The notes under the pieces: model-generated | Told to the model about the DNA's origin: nothing | Database searches by the model: none | The model's input: only the letters and a program-made list of their open reading frames with translations | Position numbers and translations under genes: made by a program | Shown here: positions 37,026 through 46,121 of the stretch, piece by piece | How positions within the stretch are numbered: position 1 is the stretch's first letter | Layout: each line of letters starts with the position of its first letter | Assembly (NCBI RefSeq): GCF_900105735.1 | Contig: NZ_LT629793.1 | Span: 5,828,001 to 5,892,000 of the forward strand | DNA from: Pseudomonas yamanorum | GTDB lineage: Bacteria; Pseudomonadota; Gammaproteobacteria; Pseudomonadales; Pseudomonadaceae | Direction: 5' to 3' | Length of the DNA stretch: 64,000 nucleotides

Positions 37026-37367
37026 ATGACCGCACTGAATCAGGCGCGCCAACTGCTGGAAAGTACCCGGCGCTTTGTCGAGAAAAGTGATGACCCCTAC
37101 GTGATCAGCCGCTTCGGCGATTTGCAGATTCGCGTGGAGGTCGCGGCCGCTTTGTTTGAGCGTGCCGAAACCCACCCGAGCCCGGTTGCCCTCACCGAAG
37201 CCCAGATCGCGGCTGCCGAAGCCCTCATCGCCGCCAGCAACGCCGAATTCGAACTCACCGGCCAGCGCACCGCACTGCCACCCACCCTTGATGATCCCTT
37301 GCGCTGGAAATACCAGATTGTCGGCAACTACCACCTCAACGGTGTCGCCCCCCGGAGTACTGTTTAA
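37026..37367 (+). CDS. Small protein resembling the C-terminal domain of SfnB
   Basis: The 113-residue protein aligns by eye with residues 254-398 of the upstream SfnB-like enzyme. LNQARQLLESTRRFVE matches LEQAKIHARQARPWID, RFGDLQIRVEVAAALFERAE matches AIGDLEWRVHGTEAILAKAG, and DPLRWKYQIVGNYHLNGVAP matches DPARWKYHLIGNFVLNGVKP. The FAD domains and the DRFWRNAR segment are missing. It lies 12 bp after sfnB, and its TAA overlaps the next ATG (TAATG), so it is translated in an operon and is not obviously decayed. It may be an accessory subunit or a domain remnant; the function is unknown. Confidence 0.75.
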   Translation: MTALNQARQLLESTRRFVEKSDDPYVISRFGDLQIRVEVAAALFERAETHPSPVALTEAQIAAAEALIAASNAEFELTGQRTALPPTLDDPLRWKYQIVGNYHLNGVAPRSTV

Positions 37368-38746
37368 TGCCTCGTGAAATCCGCTTGAATGCCTTCGACA
37401 TGAACTGTGTCGGCCACCAGTCGCCGGGCTTGTGGGCCCATCCGCGTGACCGCTCATGGCAGTACAAGGACCTGGAGTACTGGACCGACCTGGCGAAAAT
37501 CCTCGAACGCGGCAAGTTCGACGGCCTGTTCATTGCCGACGTGCTGGGCATCTACGACGTCTACAACGGCAACGGTGACGCGGCGATTCGCCAGGCCACC
37601 CAAGTGCCGGTCAACGACCCACTGTCGCTGATCGCCCCCATGGCGCTGGTCACCGAACACCTGGGCTTTGGCCTGACGGCGTCGCTGTCCTTCGAACACC
37701 CATACCCGTTCGCCCGGCGCCTTTCCACCCTCGACCACCTGACCAAGGGCCGCGTCGGCTGGAACATTGTCACCTCGTACCTGGAAAGCGGCGCCAAGAA
37801 CCTCGGCCAGAAAGCCCAGACCGAACACGACGCACGCTACGACTACGCCGAGGAATACCTGGAGGTTTGCTACAAGCTCTGGGAAGGCAGCTGGGAGGAG
37901 GGCGCCGTGTTGCGCGACCGCGAGCGGCGGATCTTCAGTGACCCGAGCAAAATCCACGAGATCCGCCACGTCGGCAAACACTTCCAGGTGCCCGGCATTC
38001 ACCTGTGTGAACCTTCGCCACAACGCACCCCGGTGCTCTACCAGGCCGGCGCTTCCAGCCGGGGCAAGCAGTTCGCCGCCGAGCAGGCCGAGTGCGTGTT
38101 CGTCGCCGCGCCGTCGAAAGTGCTGCTGAAGAAAACCGTCGCTGACATCCGCCGGCGTGCGGCGGAGGCAGGCCGTGATCCGAAGAAAATCCTGATCTTC
38201 AACCTGCAGACGGTGATCGTTGGCGAGACCGACGCCAAGGCCAAGGCCAAGTTCGACGAATACAAATCCTACGTCAGCTACGAAGGCGCGATGGCGCTGA
38301 TCTCCGGCTGGACCGGTATCGATTTCAGCCAGTTCAAGCCCGATGAGCCCCTCAAGCATGTGCACACCAACGCCATTCAATCGGCGGTGGAAGCGTTCTC
38401 CACCGCCGACCCGAACAAGGTCTGGACCCCGAATGAACTGGCAGACTGGGTCGGCATTGGTGGTTTCGGCCCGTTGTTCGTCGGCGGCCCGGAAACCGTG
38501 GCCGATCTGTTGCAGGAATGGGTTGAAGAGACCGATGTGGACGGCTTCAACCTGGCCTATGCACTGACCCACGAGACCTTTATCGATGCGGTCGAGCTGC
38601 TGGTGCCGGAGCTGCAGAAGCGTGGCGTGTACAAGACTGAATACGCCCAGGGTACCCTGCGGGAGAAATTGTTTGGAGACGGTGCGCGCTTGGCGGACAA
38701 CCATCCCGGGGCCAGCTATCGTGACCTGAAGGCCACCGCGATCTAA
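37367..38746 (+). CDS. LLM-class flavin-dependent monooxygenase (NtaA/DszA/DmoA type)
   Basis: The 459-residue bacterial-luciferase-like protein belongs to the NtaA/SnaA/DszA subfamily. Diagnostic segments are NAFDMNCVGHQSPGLWAHPRD at the N-terminus, STLDHLTKGRVGWNIVTSYL, an ARYDYAEEYLEVCYKLWEGS helix and PSPQRTPVLYQAGASSRGKQ. It uses reduced FMN from a partner reductase to oxygenate a small C-S or C-N compound; the substrate is not determined. It is coupled by a 1-bp overlap to the small SfnB-like gene. With SfnB next door, an organosulfur substrate is likely. Confidence 0.9.
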   Translation: MPREIRLNAFDMNCVGHQSPGLWAHPRDRSWQYKDLEYWTDLAKILERGKFDGLFIADVLGIYDVYNGNGDAAIRQATQVPVNDPLSLIAPMALVTEHLGFGLTASLSFEHPYPFARRLSTLDHLTKGRVGWNIVTSYLESGAKNLGQKAQTEHDARYDYAEEYLEVCYKLWEGSWEEGAVLRDRERRIFSDPSKIHEIRHVGKHFQVPGIHLCEPSPQRTPVLYQAGASSRGKQFAAEQAECVFVAAPSKVLLKKTVADIRRRAAEAGRDPKKILIFNLQTVIVGETDAKAKAKFDEYKSYVSYEGAMALISGWTGIDFSQFKPDEPLKHVHTNAIQSAVEAFSTADPNKVWTPNELADWVGIGGFGPLFVGGPETVADLLQEWVEETDVDGFNLAYALTHETFIDAVELLVPELQKRGVYKTEYAQGTLREKLFGDGARLADNHPGASYRDLKATAI

Positions 38747-38764
38747 CGGGAGAAACTGAATCAA

Positions 38765-38855
38765 TGTGGGAGCTGGCTTGCCTGCGATAGCGGCGTATCA
38801 GCCGGTAGAGATGCAAGCTGACTCAACGCCATCGCAGGCAAGCCAGCTCCCACAT
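38765..38855. repeat. REP doublet (REPIN)
   Basis: TGTGGGAGCTGGCTTGCCTG at 38765 and its inverse ending at 38855 flank a divergent spacer. It lies between two genes of the cluster. Confidence 0.9.
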
Positions 38856-38929
38856 TTTATCTTCATCGATCCAATGATTTCAGCCAGCGGACCACCGCAT
38901 GCTTGTTTCACCAATAGGAGCATCACCCT

Positions 38930-39517
38930 ATGAGCGTGCATGAACTCGAACTTCCGCTGGATGTGGAATGGCCCGCCGAACGGGTCACGGTGTTGCCCGA
39001 GGCATTGGCGCAATTGCGCCATTGGGCACAAGTGACCCCGTTGCACAGCGCCCTGCGCCACAAGCGTGACGGCCAGTGGTACGCCTGGCGCTGGATTGAT
39101 GCGTTGCGGGATGTCGAACGCCTGGCTGATGGCTTGCGTCAGCAGGGCTTTACCGAACAGTCACGGCTGGCCCTCAGCGGTGTCTTCGAGCCCGGTCTGT
39201 TACTGCTGGCCCTGGCCGCCCAGGTGATCGGTGGCCAGATCCTGACCCTGGCGGATGACCTCGAGCCCGCTGCCTTGCAGCAACAGGTGTGGCGCATTCG
39301 GCCTACCCATGCGTATGTCCCTGGGTTTCAACCGTTGGCGGTCGTGCAACGGATAGACCCCGTGGACACTTCCCAACGGCTCTGCCGCTGGTGGCAGCCT
39401 TCCGGCAAGACCGAATTGTGGAGCGAGGAGAGCACCCATTGGCAAGGTGGCCTGGCGGCGGTGCTTGAGCAATGGCTGAAGAGCGGCCAAAGCCTGGGCT
39501 TCCCACAGTCGAGCTGA
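38930..39517 (+). CDS. Small protein resembling the N-terminal domain of AMP-forming acyl-CoA ligases
   Basis: The 195-residue protein starts at an ATG with AGGAG upstream. Residues 20-125 resemble the N-terminal part of long-chain acyl-CoA synthetases: LPEALAQLRHWAQVTPLHSA, DGQWYAWRWIDALRDVERLA, GLRQQGFTEQSRLALSG and LLALAAQVIGGQILTLADDL. The P-loop TSGTTG motif, the A8 hinge and the C-terminal domain are absent, so it cannot adenylate. The frame is open and ends cleanly; no downstream ligase fragment was found in the next gene. It is either a shortened homologue with a non-catalytic role or a stable remnant. The position in the oxidoreductase cluster suggests a connected task. Confidence 0.65.
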   Translation: MSVHELELPLDVEWPAERVTVLPEALAQLRHWAQVTPLHSALRHKRDGQWYAWRWIDALRDVERLADGLRQQGFTEQSRLALSGVFEPGLLLLALAAQVIGGQILTLADDLEPAALQQQVWRIRPTHAYVPGFQPLAVVQRIDPVDTSQRLCRWWQPSGKTELWSEESTHWQGGLAAVLEQWLKSGQSLGFPQSS

Positions 39518-39603
39518 ACTAGGCGTCTCGTGTCGATGTGCTGGATACTGCACGGGGCGATTTTTACCACAACCATTCAGGCAGACAGTAAGGGCGCAAT
39601 TTC

Positions 39604-41022
39604 ATGAGTGAAACCGAACGCGGACAGGCGACGAGCGCCATTCGCAACGCTGATGTGTTGATTGTCGGCGGCGGCCTGAGCGGGACGATGCTGGCGGTGC
39701 AATTGCTGCGCCTGCCGGGCAAGCGGCAGATCCTGGTGATCGAACCGCGCCAGGAACTGGGGCGCGGCGAGGCCTACAGTGCGGTGGAACTCGGCCACAC
39801 CTTGAACGGCAACGCCGCCCGCATGAGCGTCGACCCGGATAATGCCGATGACCTGACCCAGTGGCTGACCGCCTACATCGCCGACGGCGGTTGGCCCGAG
39901 TCGGACCAGCAGCACGTGCCCATCAGCGAACTGTTCCCGCCCCGTGGGATCTTTGGCTTGTACGCGCAACAACGGCTGGCGGAGGCCAAGGCGTTATCGG
40001 CGTCAACCGTCGAGCATGTCCGCGCCGAAGTGGTAGACCTCGAGGTGGACGAACACTCCACACTATTGACCTTGAGCGACGGCCAGCAACTGCGCGGTAC
40101 GTTTGCCGTATTAGCCACCGGCATGTTCCCGGCAGCGCGTACACCACAGACCGAATCCAGCGGCTTGAATGCCGCAGCAGTCGACCCGTGGGATGTGCAG
40201 GCCATGACTCAACTGGACCCGCAATCCACGGTGCTGATCATTGGTTCCGGGCTGACCATGGTGGACGCCGTGGTGTCCCTGGAACAGGCCGGTCATCGCG
40301 GGCCCATCGAGATTTTTTCGCGCCACGGCCTGTTGCCCCATGTGCGCCGGCAGCCGCCGGCCTGGGTCGACTTTCTGGGGGAGGACCACAGCCTGCGCAG
40401 TCCTCGGCAATTGCTGCGGGAAGTACGCCGCCAATGCAAGCTGGCGCTGGAGCAGGGGATCGACTGGCAAGCGCCGCTGGACACCGTGCGCGCCAATATC
40501 GGGCGTTTGTGGAGCCAGGCCAGCGAGGCCGAGAAACGCCAGTTCGTGCGGCATATTCGGCCTTGGTGGGAAAGCCATCACCACCGCTCACCGCCCTTGA
40601 GTGCCGAGTTGGTGGCGCGGTTGCACGGGGAGGGGCGGTTGCGGATTCGGGCAGCTTCGTACAAGGGACTGGTGCCGTCGCAGGGTGATGTCACGATTCG
40701 CCTGCGTCCTCGTGGCGAACAGGCCATCGTTCAGGTGTCGGGGGCTGCGTTGATCAACTCCAGTGGGATTGAATACGACTGGCGGCGCGTGGCCCGGCCG
40801 TTGCCTCGGCAGTTGCTCAAGCGAGGGTTGATTCAGCCCGGGCCGCTGGCGTTGGGGATTGCGGCGGATGTGTCGGGGGCCGTGCTGGATGCCAACGGCC
40901 AGGTCAGCCAGCGACTGTTTGCCATGGGCCCACCGTTGCGCGGGATGTGGTGGGAAAGTACCGCAGTGACGGATGTGGCAATTCAGGCCAAGGCACTCGC
41001 CGCAAGGTTGGCACACCTCTAA
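39604..41022 (+). CDS. FAD/NAD(P)-binding oxidoreductase (COG4529-like)
   Basis: The 472-residue flavoprotein has an N-terminal Rossmann motif ADVLIVGGGLSGTMLAVQLL, an ATG motif (VLATGMFPAAR) and a second GxGxxxV fold (STVLIIGSGLTMVDAVVSLE). The segments RSPRQLLREVRRQCKLALEQ and QFVRHIRPWWESHHHRSP are typical of the FAD-NAD(P)-binding family that includes COG4529 proteins. Its substrate is unknown. In this cluster it could recycle flavin or act as an N- or S-oxygenase; that is inference. A REP doublet follows. Confidence 0.82.
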   Translation: MSETERGQATSAIRNADVLIVGGGLSGTMLAVQLLRLPGKRQILVIEPRQELGRGEAYSAVELGHTLNGNAARMSVDPDNADDLTQWLTAYIADGGWPESDQQHVPISELFPPRGIFGLYAQQRLAEAKALSASTVEHVRAEVVDLEVDEHSTLLTLSDGQQLRGTFAVLATGMFPAARTPQTESSGLNAAAVDPWDVQAMTQLDPQSTVLIIGSGLTMVDAVVSLEQAGHRGPIEIFSRHGLLPHVRRQPPAWVDFLGEDHSLRSPRQLLREVRRQCKLALEQGIDWQAPLDTVRANIGRLWSQASEAEKRQFVRHIRPWWESHHHRSPPLSAELVARLHGEGRLRIRAASYKGLVPSQGDVTIRLRPRGEQAIVQVSGAALINSSGIEYDWRRVARPLPRQLLKRGLIQPGPLALGIAADVSGAVLDANGQVSQRLFAMGPPLRGMWWESTAVTDVAIQAKALAARLAHL

Positions 41023-41028
41023 ATCCAA

Positions 41029-41116
41029 TGTGGGAGCTGGCTTGCCTGCGATAGCAGCGGGTCAGCTGCATCTTTATCAACTGAGAGATTGCTATCGCAG
41101 GCAAGCCAGCTCCTGC
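41029..41116. repeat. REP doublet (REPIN)
   Basis: TGTGGGAGCTGGCTTGCCTG at 41029 is inverted as CGCAGGCAAGCCAGCTCCTG ending near 41116. It lies between convergent genes. Confidence 0.9.
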
Positions 41117-41125
41117 AGGTTGGGT

Positions 41126-42391
41126 TCATGGCCCGACCTTCACAAACCCCGGCTTCAACCCAAACACCTCCACCCCCTGCGCCGTCGACTGCCCGGTTGT
41201 CACGGTCACCCGCTCCACCGGCTTGTCCATCGCGGCCCGATATTCCACCGTCATCACACCATCCCCGCGACTGATCGCCTGCGCCGGTACGACAATCGCC
41301 TGGTCATTGTTGTAGGTCACGATGGTCAACCGCGCACTCATCCCCAACCTTACCCGTTGCAACTGTTGCGGGGTCAGCTTGGGAATCGACAGGGTCACCG
41401 GAAACTGCGCGCTGCCCTGGCTGTCGCTGGCAATCGCCAAGCCACTGACCACGCTGACCGACCCCGTCAATCGTTCCCCGTCAAACCCGTCGCCCAGCAC
41501 CTCCACGGCCTGGCCCTGATGCAACTGGTTGATATCCAGCTCCGAGACCTTGGCGACGATTTTCAGCTTCTCGATATTCGCCAGTCCAAACAGCACCTGA
41601 CCCTGACTGACCTTGCTCCCGGCCTGCACCGGCGCGTTATTGTTCCCGCCGCCCTGGGCCGATGAGGTACTGCCCGGCGCCGGCACTACGATGCCGGAGA
41701 ACGGTGCCTTGACCTCCTTGCCATCGAGCAAGGTGCGAAGGGCTTCATATTTCACCGTGGCATTGGTCAGCTCCATATCGGCGATCTGTCGGTATTCGCC
41801 TTTGCCTTGTTCAATCGCCTGTTGCAGTTCGCTGCGGGCCGCTATCAGGTCCAGCTGTTGCTGGGTGGCCTGTTGCTTGAGGTCGTCGAGTTCGTTGCGC
41901 GGGATGATGCCGCGCTTGAACAGGTTTTCGCTTTCGGTGAGTTTGCGCTGGGTATTGCTGGCGGTCATTTCGGCGGTGCGCAGGCCGCGCCGGGCGCGAC
42001 CGACTTGTTGGCCGCTGTCCCAGTCCTGCATTTCCTGCACGGTGCGCCGGGCCTTGAGCTGGGCGGAGAGGGCGTCGCGCAGTTGTACTTCGAGGGTGGC
42101 CGGGTCCATGCGCAGCAGCACCTGGCCGGCCTCCACCCGTTGGCCCTGTTCCACCAGGTTGGCCTGCACATTGCCGTCGAACGGCGCGGTGAGGGTGACG
42201 GTGGTGTCAGGCTCGATCTTGCCCACCAGGCCGATCTGATGCACCAGCGGGTCGACCTTCACCTCCAGCCATTGTTCGGCATTGCCGGGTTGATTGGCAG
42301 CCGGGCTTTGACGGCTGAGCAGCGTGATACCGACACCGGCCACCAGCACAATCAACACGGCACCCAACAGGCGCTTCTTATTAGTAGTCAT
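41126..42391 (-). CDS. HlyD-type periplasmic adaptor of an ABC exporter
   Basis: The 421-residue membrane fusion protein has an N-terminal anchor (LLGAVLIVLVAGVGITLL), a biotinyl-lipoyl-like half motif (VTLTAPFDGNVQANLVEQGQ), a long coiled-coil hairpin at about residues 95-205 and a beta-barrel region (KLKIVAKVSELDINQLHQGQ). It is last of four genes, after ATPase, permease and TolC, and overlaps the TolC stop by 11 bp. It would connect the MacB-like permease to the outer membrane channel. Substrate unknown. Confidence 0.9.
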   Translation of the reverse strand: MTTNKKRLLGAVLIVLVAGVGITLLSRQSPAANQPGNAEQWLEVKVDPLVHQIGLVGKIEPDTTVTLTAPFDGNVQANLVEQGQRVEAGQVLLRMDPATLEVQLRDALSAQLKARRTVQEMQDWDSGQQVGRARRGLRTAEMTASNTQRKLTESENLFKRGIIPRNELDDLKQQATQQQLDLIAARSELQQAIEQGKGEYRQIADMELTNATVKYEALRTLLDGKEVKAPFSGIVVPAPGSTSSAQGGGNNNAPVQAGSKVSQGQVLFGLANIEKLKIVAKVSELDINQLHQGQAVEVLGDGFDGERLTGSVSVVSGLAIASDSQGSAQFPVTLSIPKLTPQQLQRVRLGMSARLTIVTYNNDQAIVVPAQAISRGDGVMTVEYRAAMDKPVERVTVTTGQSTAQGVEVFGLKPGFVKVGP

Positions 42392-43862
42392 TGAGGGCGA
42401 TTTCCCAACTTTCCAGCGTCATGCCCAGGGTCAAGTCGAGCTGAGTCTGGGCGTTCAAATAGGCAATCAGCGCATTGAGCCGTGAGTTCTCGGCGTTGCG
42501 CAGGTCGGTTTCGAAACTCAATACCTGAAAGTTCGTGGAGCGCCCGGCGCTGAGTTTTTCCCGTTCGATTTCGATCTTGCGCCTGGACAGCTCCACCGCC
42601 CGCTGGGAAATTTCATACTGGCGCCAGCGGGTGCCCAGGTCGCGCACCACATCGTTGACGCTGCGCTCCAGTTGCTGGCGGGCGTCGGCGATGATGATCT
42701 CCTGGTTTTCCACATCAACCCGCGCGTGCACCTCGGCCTGGCGGGTGCTGATATCACCGATGGGAATCTGCACCTGCACGCCGGCGTAACTGTCCCAGCG
42801 CCGGTTGTTCGAAGAGCCGTTGTCGTTGTCGGTGGCGGCCCGAATCTGGTTGGCGCCGGCCACCAGGTCCACTTGCCAGCGTCCGGAGTCCTTGGCGATC
42901 ACCAGGTTGAGGTCGGCCTGCTGGCTGCCGAGCAGGGTGGCGAGGTATTCCGGCTGCTGGTTCTGCGCCAGGATGAAGGCCTGGCGTTTATCGATGTCCA
43001 TGGGTTTGGCTTCCAGGGCCTCGGTGGCGCGGATCGGCGTCGACAGGTCAAGGGCCAGCAGGCGCAGCAGGGCCAGGCGGCTGGTGTCCAGTTGGTTCTG
43101 GGCTTCTTCCACCCCCAGTTGCTGGGTGGCGATATCGGCTTCGGTCTGCACGATCTCGAACTCGGCCATGCGCCCGGCACTGATCAGCGCCTTGTTCACT
43201 TCCAGCAGGGTACCGGAGCGCTTGAGGGCGTCCTGCACGATGGTCAACTGCTCCTGGGCCCGCAGCAATTCGCGGTAGGTGGCGATGATGTTGCTGATGG
43301 TCTGCGCCACGTTGGCCTTGAGGTTCAGGCGGTTGGCCTGCTCCGACAGGCGTGACAGGCGCAGCGGGGCGGTGGTGGCGTCCCAGCCGGCACCGCGCAT
43401 CAGGGGCTGGATCACTGACAGGTCGAGGCCGTCGCTGCGGTAACGCCCGGCGCGATCGGCGTTGTTCAGTTGCTGGGTCCAGTTCATGCTCAGGCGCGTG
43501 CCGTACTCACCGAGCAAGGTGGCATTGGGCGCCAGGTTGGCGTTGCGGGCGCTGTCGTCGGTGCCCTTGGTGGCGCGGTAGTAGCTGTTCAGGGTCAGCT
43601 TGGGGTTGAACGTGTCTTCGGCCACCCGCAGGTCGAATTTTTGCGCCACCCGTTGCAGGTACGCGCTGCGAATCGCCGGGTTGTTGCGCAGGCCCAGGTA
43701 GACCGCGTCGCCCAGGGTCAGGGTGGTGGACTGGGCATTCAACGACACGCCGCGGTCATAGCCGCTGCGGGTGGTGCTGGGCGCCGACGGGCGAATCACC
43801 ACGTCGGCGGCCACGCTGTGCAGGCTCACCAGGGCGGTCAACAACAGCAGCCGTTTATTCAT
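42381..43862 (-). CDS. TolC-family outer membrane channel
   Basis: From the Met at 43862 the protein is 493 residues with a signal peptide (MNKRLLLLTALVSLHSVAAD). Two repeats of the outer membrane efflux protein domain are present, with TLTLGDAVYLGLRNNPAIRS at the start of the first and a Gln/Asn-rich turn before VQVQIPIGDISTRQAEVHAR in the second. An upstream extension to 44006 would read through the permease gene and is rejected. It overlaps the permease end by 8 bp and hlyD by 11 bp. It forms the exit duct of the exporter. Confidence 0.9.
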   Translation of the reverse strand: MNKRLLLLTALVSLHSVAADVVIRPSAPSTTRSGYDRGVSLNAQSTTLTLGDAVYLGLRNNPAIRSAYLQRVAQKFDLRVAEDTFNPKLTLNSYYRATKGTDDSARNANLAPNATLLGEYGTRLSMNWTQQLNNADRAGRYRSDGLDLSVIQPLMRGAGWDATTAPLRLSRLSEQANRLNLKANVAQTISNIIATYRELLRAQEQLTIVQDALKRSGTLLEVNKALISAGRMAEFEIVQTEADIATQQLGVEEAQNQLDTSRLALLRLLALDLSTPIRATEALEAKPMDIDKRQAFILAQNQQPEYLATLLGSQQADLNLVIAKDSGRWQVDLVAGANQIRAATDNDNGSSNNRRWDSYAGVQVQIPIGDISTRQAEVHARVDVENQEIIIADARQQLERSVNDVVRDLGTRWRQYEISQRAVELSRRKIEIEREKLSAGRSTNFQVLSFETDLRNAENSRLNALIAYLNAQTQLDLTLGMTLESWEIALNDY

Positions 43863-45054
43863 CGCGCAGGGCCTCCACCGGCTGCAGACGCGAGGCCGAC
43901 ACGGCCGGATAGATCCCGAAAAACAGCCCCACCAGCAAGGTGCTACCGACCCCGAGCGGCAGCGCGGCAACCGCCAGGGAAAACTGCCAGCCGGACATCC
44001 AGGCATACAGATAGGCGGCGGTCATGCCCACGACCGCGCCGCATAACGCGCCGACAGCGGTCAGGGTGACGGCCTCCAGCAGGAACAGGTTGCGAATGTC
44101 CCGCTGGCGCGCACCGAGTGCCATGCGGATCCCGATCTCCCGACGCCGCTCTGAGACGTTCATCAGCATCACGTTCATCACCCCCACGCCGCCGCCCACC
44201 AGGGAAATCGCGCCCAGGGCCAGCAGCAGGTAAGCGAAGGTACGGCTTTGGCGGGTCATGCCGTCGATCATTTGCTGGGGCACCTGGATGTCGACATCGT
44301 GGTCGGTGAGCTGGGTTCGCAACGCCACGGCTGCGTCCCGGGCGACACGCTCCATGTCCTGGCCGGGAGTGGCGCGTATCACCACATTGCCGATTTGCGG
44401 ACTGAAGTAGATCCGGCGCATGCCCGGGGCGGGGACGAACAGCGATTCGTTGGCCTGTACAGGGATCAGCATGGCCCGGGGCTGGTTTTGAAGAATGCCC
44501 ACCACCAGGTACAGATAGTCATTGATGCGCACCCGGTCCCCCAGTTGCAGCGGGTCGCCGGGAGCACTCAAGGCCTGGACGACCTGTTCGCCGACGACCG
44601 CGTAGGTTTCCCCCGCGTCGAAGGTCGACAGGAAACGCCCCTCGCGCACCGACAGGCGCATGGCGTCCTTGAGGTCCGGCGTACTGCCGACAAAGCTGCC
44701 ATTAAAGGTGCGGCCATGGAACACCACCGGACCGCTGAACATCGAAATCGCGCCAATATGGGCGATGCCGGGCACGCTGCGGCGCACCGTCTCCAGGTCC
44801 AGGCTGGCCGGCATAGGGGCAATGCTGGCGGCCTTGGGCGGGAACTGTGCCACCAGCGTGTCGGTGCCCATGTCCTTGAAAATCATCGCCGCGTCTTCGG
44901 CGGCGTTGTGCCCGATATTGATCAGCGCCACCACCGAGGAACTGCCGATGACGATGCCTAACAAGGCCAGGATCGAGCGCTTGCCCAGGGTGCGCAGGCT
45001 GACAAATGCCTCATGCAGCAATTGGCTCAGGCTTTGTTCGACCCGCAGGCTCAT
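43855..45054 (-). CDS. MacB-like ABC transporter permease
   Basis: The 399-residue protein has one N-terminal membrane helix (RSILALLGIVIGSSSVVALI), a large periplasmic domain (MacB_PCD) with about 220 residues, and three C-terminal helices in the FtsX domain (AYLLLALGAISLVGGGVGVM, NVSERRREIGIRMALGARQR). The ATPase is a separate gene upstream, unlike MacB where the two are fused. This type drives substrate extrusion from the periplasm through TolC by mechanotransmission. Its start overlaps the ATPase stop by 4 bp. Confidence 0.92.
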   Translation of the reverse strand: MSLRVEQSLSQLLHEAFVSLRTLGKRSILALLGIVIGSSSVVALINIGHNAAEDAAMIFKDMGTDTLVAQFPPKAASIAPMPASLDLETVRRSVPGIAHIGAISMFSGPVVFHGRTFNGSFVGSTPDLKDAMRLSVREGRFLSTFDAGETYAVVGEQVVQALSAPGDPLQLGDRVRINDYLYLVVGILQNQPRAMLIPVQANESLFVPAPGMRRIYFSPQIGNVVIRATPGQDMERVARDAAVALRTQLTDHDVDIQVPQQMIDGMTRQSRTFAYLLLALGAISLVGGGVGVMNVMLMNVSERRREIGIRMALGARQRDIRNLFLLEAVTLTAVGALCGAVVGMTAAYLYAWMSGWQFSLAVAALPLGVGSTLLVGLFFGIYPAVSASRLQPVEALRDE

Positions 45055-45758
45055 AGGCGCTCGGCCTCTTGCACCACGCCATTGCGCACCAGGATCTTGC
45101 GGTTCAGGCGTTCGGCAATGTGCGGGTCATGGGTGACGATGATCAGCGTCACCTGCTGCTCGCGGTTGAGCGCCAGCAACAGGTCCATGATCTCCTGAGC
45201 GGTGGTGCTGTCGAGGTTGCCGGTGGGTTCGTCGGCGAGGATCACCGAAGGGTTGCCGACCAACGCGCGGGCGATGGCGACCCGTTGGCGCTGGCCGCCG
45301 GAGAGGTCGGCCGGGCGATGGTGGGCGCGTTCGGCCAGGCCCACCTGTTCGAGCATGCGCATTGCCTGTTCCAGCGAGTCATGCCGGGACACGCCGCGAT
45401 AGCTCAGGGGCAGGGCGACGTTATCCAGAGCGCTGAGGCGCGGCAGCAGATTGAAGCTTTGAAAGACGAAACCGATCTGCTGATTGCGGATCGCCGCCAG
45501 TTGATCGGGGCTGGCGCTGAAAATGTCATGGCCGGCAAAGCGGTACTGGCCGCAGTCGGGCAGATCAAGCAGGCCGAGGATATTGAGCAGAGTGCTTTTG
45601 CCGGAGCCGGATGCGCCGAGGATGCCGCAGCTGTCACCGGTTTCGATGGCCAGGCATACATCATTGAGAATCGACAGGTGCTGACCGGCCAGCTGATAGC
45701 TTTTGCCGATGCCTTGCAGGGAGATAAAGCCTGGGAGCGCGGGGGTATCTGTCATCAT
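45051..45758 (-). CDS. ABC exporter ATPase (LolD/MacB type)
   Basis: The 235-residue nucleotide-binding protein has Walker [16 protein letters not shown]-loop [13 protein letters not shown], signature [15 protein letters not shown], Walker [14 protein letters not shown] and an H-loop in [13 protein letters not shown]. Two adjacent ATG codons (45758 and 45755) are possible starts. It is the first gene of the exporter operon and is divergent from a TetR regulator 363 bp away. The permease that it powers is encoded next. Confidence 0.93.
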   Translation of the reverse strand: MMTDTPALPGFISLQGIGKSYQLAGQHLSILNDVCLAIETGDSCGILGASGSGKSTLLNILGLLDLPDCGQYRFAGHDIFSASPDQLAAIRNQQIGFVFQSFNLLPRLSALDNVALPLSYRGVSRHDSLEQAMRMLEQVGLAERAHHRPADLSGGQRQRVAIARALVGNPSVILADEPTGNLDSTTAQEIMDLLLALNREQQVTLIIVTHDPHIAERLNRKILVRNGVVQEAERL

Positions 45759-46121
45759 GACTACGCCTGCAGCCTCGACAGCGCCGTGCTTCCCCCGAAA
45801 ATTCTTGTAACAAGTTCAGGGGCTGCCTGGTACACGTCACGGACTGGTTTTATTTCTTGTTTTTAAAATATTGTTTGAATACTAACCGCGATCCTGCCGT
45901 TCCGCCAGCCATGGATATAGAGCGGTTTTACCCTTTGAAACGATTCGTCTACAGGGCATTTCAGGCGCCTGAAAAGTCCATCAGCTACCCTCAATAAGCC
46001 CGGCTCTGTTGGGTTTGAATAGTATGGCGCAGTGTCACTACTTGCTTTCAGGCAGCGGCCCCGGTATAAAAAATCAAATTAATTTTTAAAACAATATTTC
46101 CGCAGTGGAACCCCACCCCCT
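45759..46121. promoter_or_regulatory. Divergent AT-rich control region with two inverted TetR-like half sites
   Basis: The 363-bp gap between the exporter operon and the TetR gene holds no gene. AAATATTGTTT is at 45866-45876 and its exact inverse AAACAATATTT at 46089-46099, each near one of the two promoters. The shared centre suggests a palindromic consensus AAACAATATTGTTT for the adjacent regulator. AT-rich stretches around 45845-45880 and 46065-46100 contrast with the GC-rich neighbours. Confidence 0.5.

Noticed and set aside
43863..44006. N-terminal extension of the TolC-like protein
   Set aside because: It reads through the permease gene in another frame and adds Cys/Arg-rich residues unlike a signal peptide; the Met at 43862 starts a clear signal peptide.
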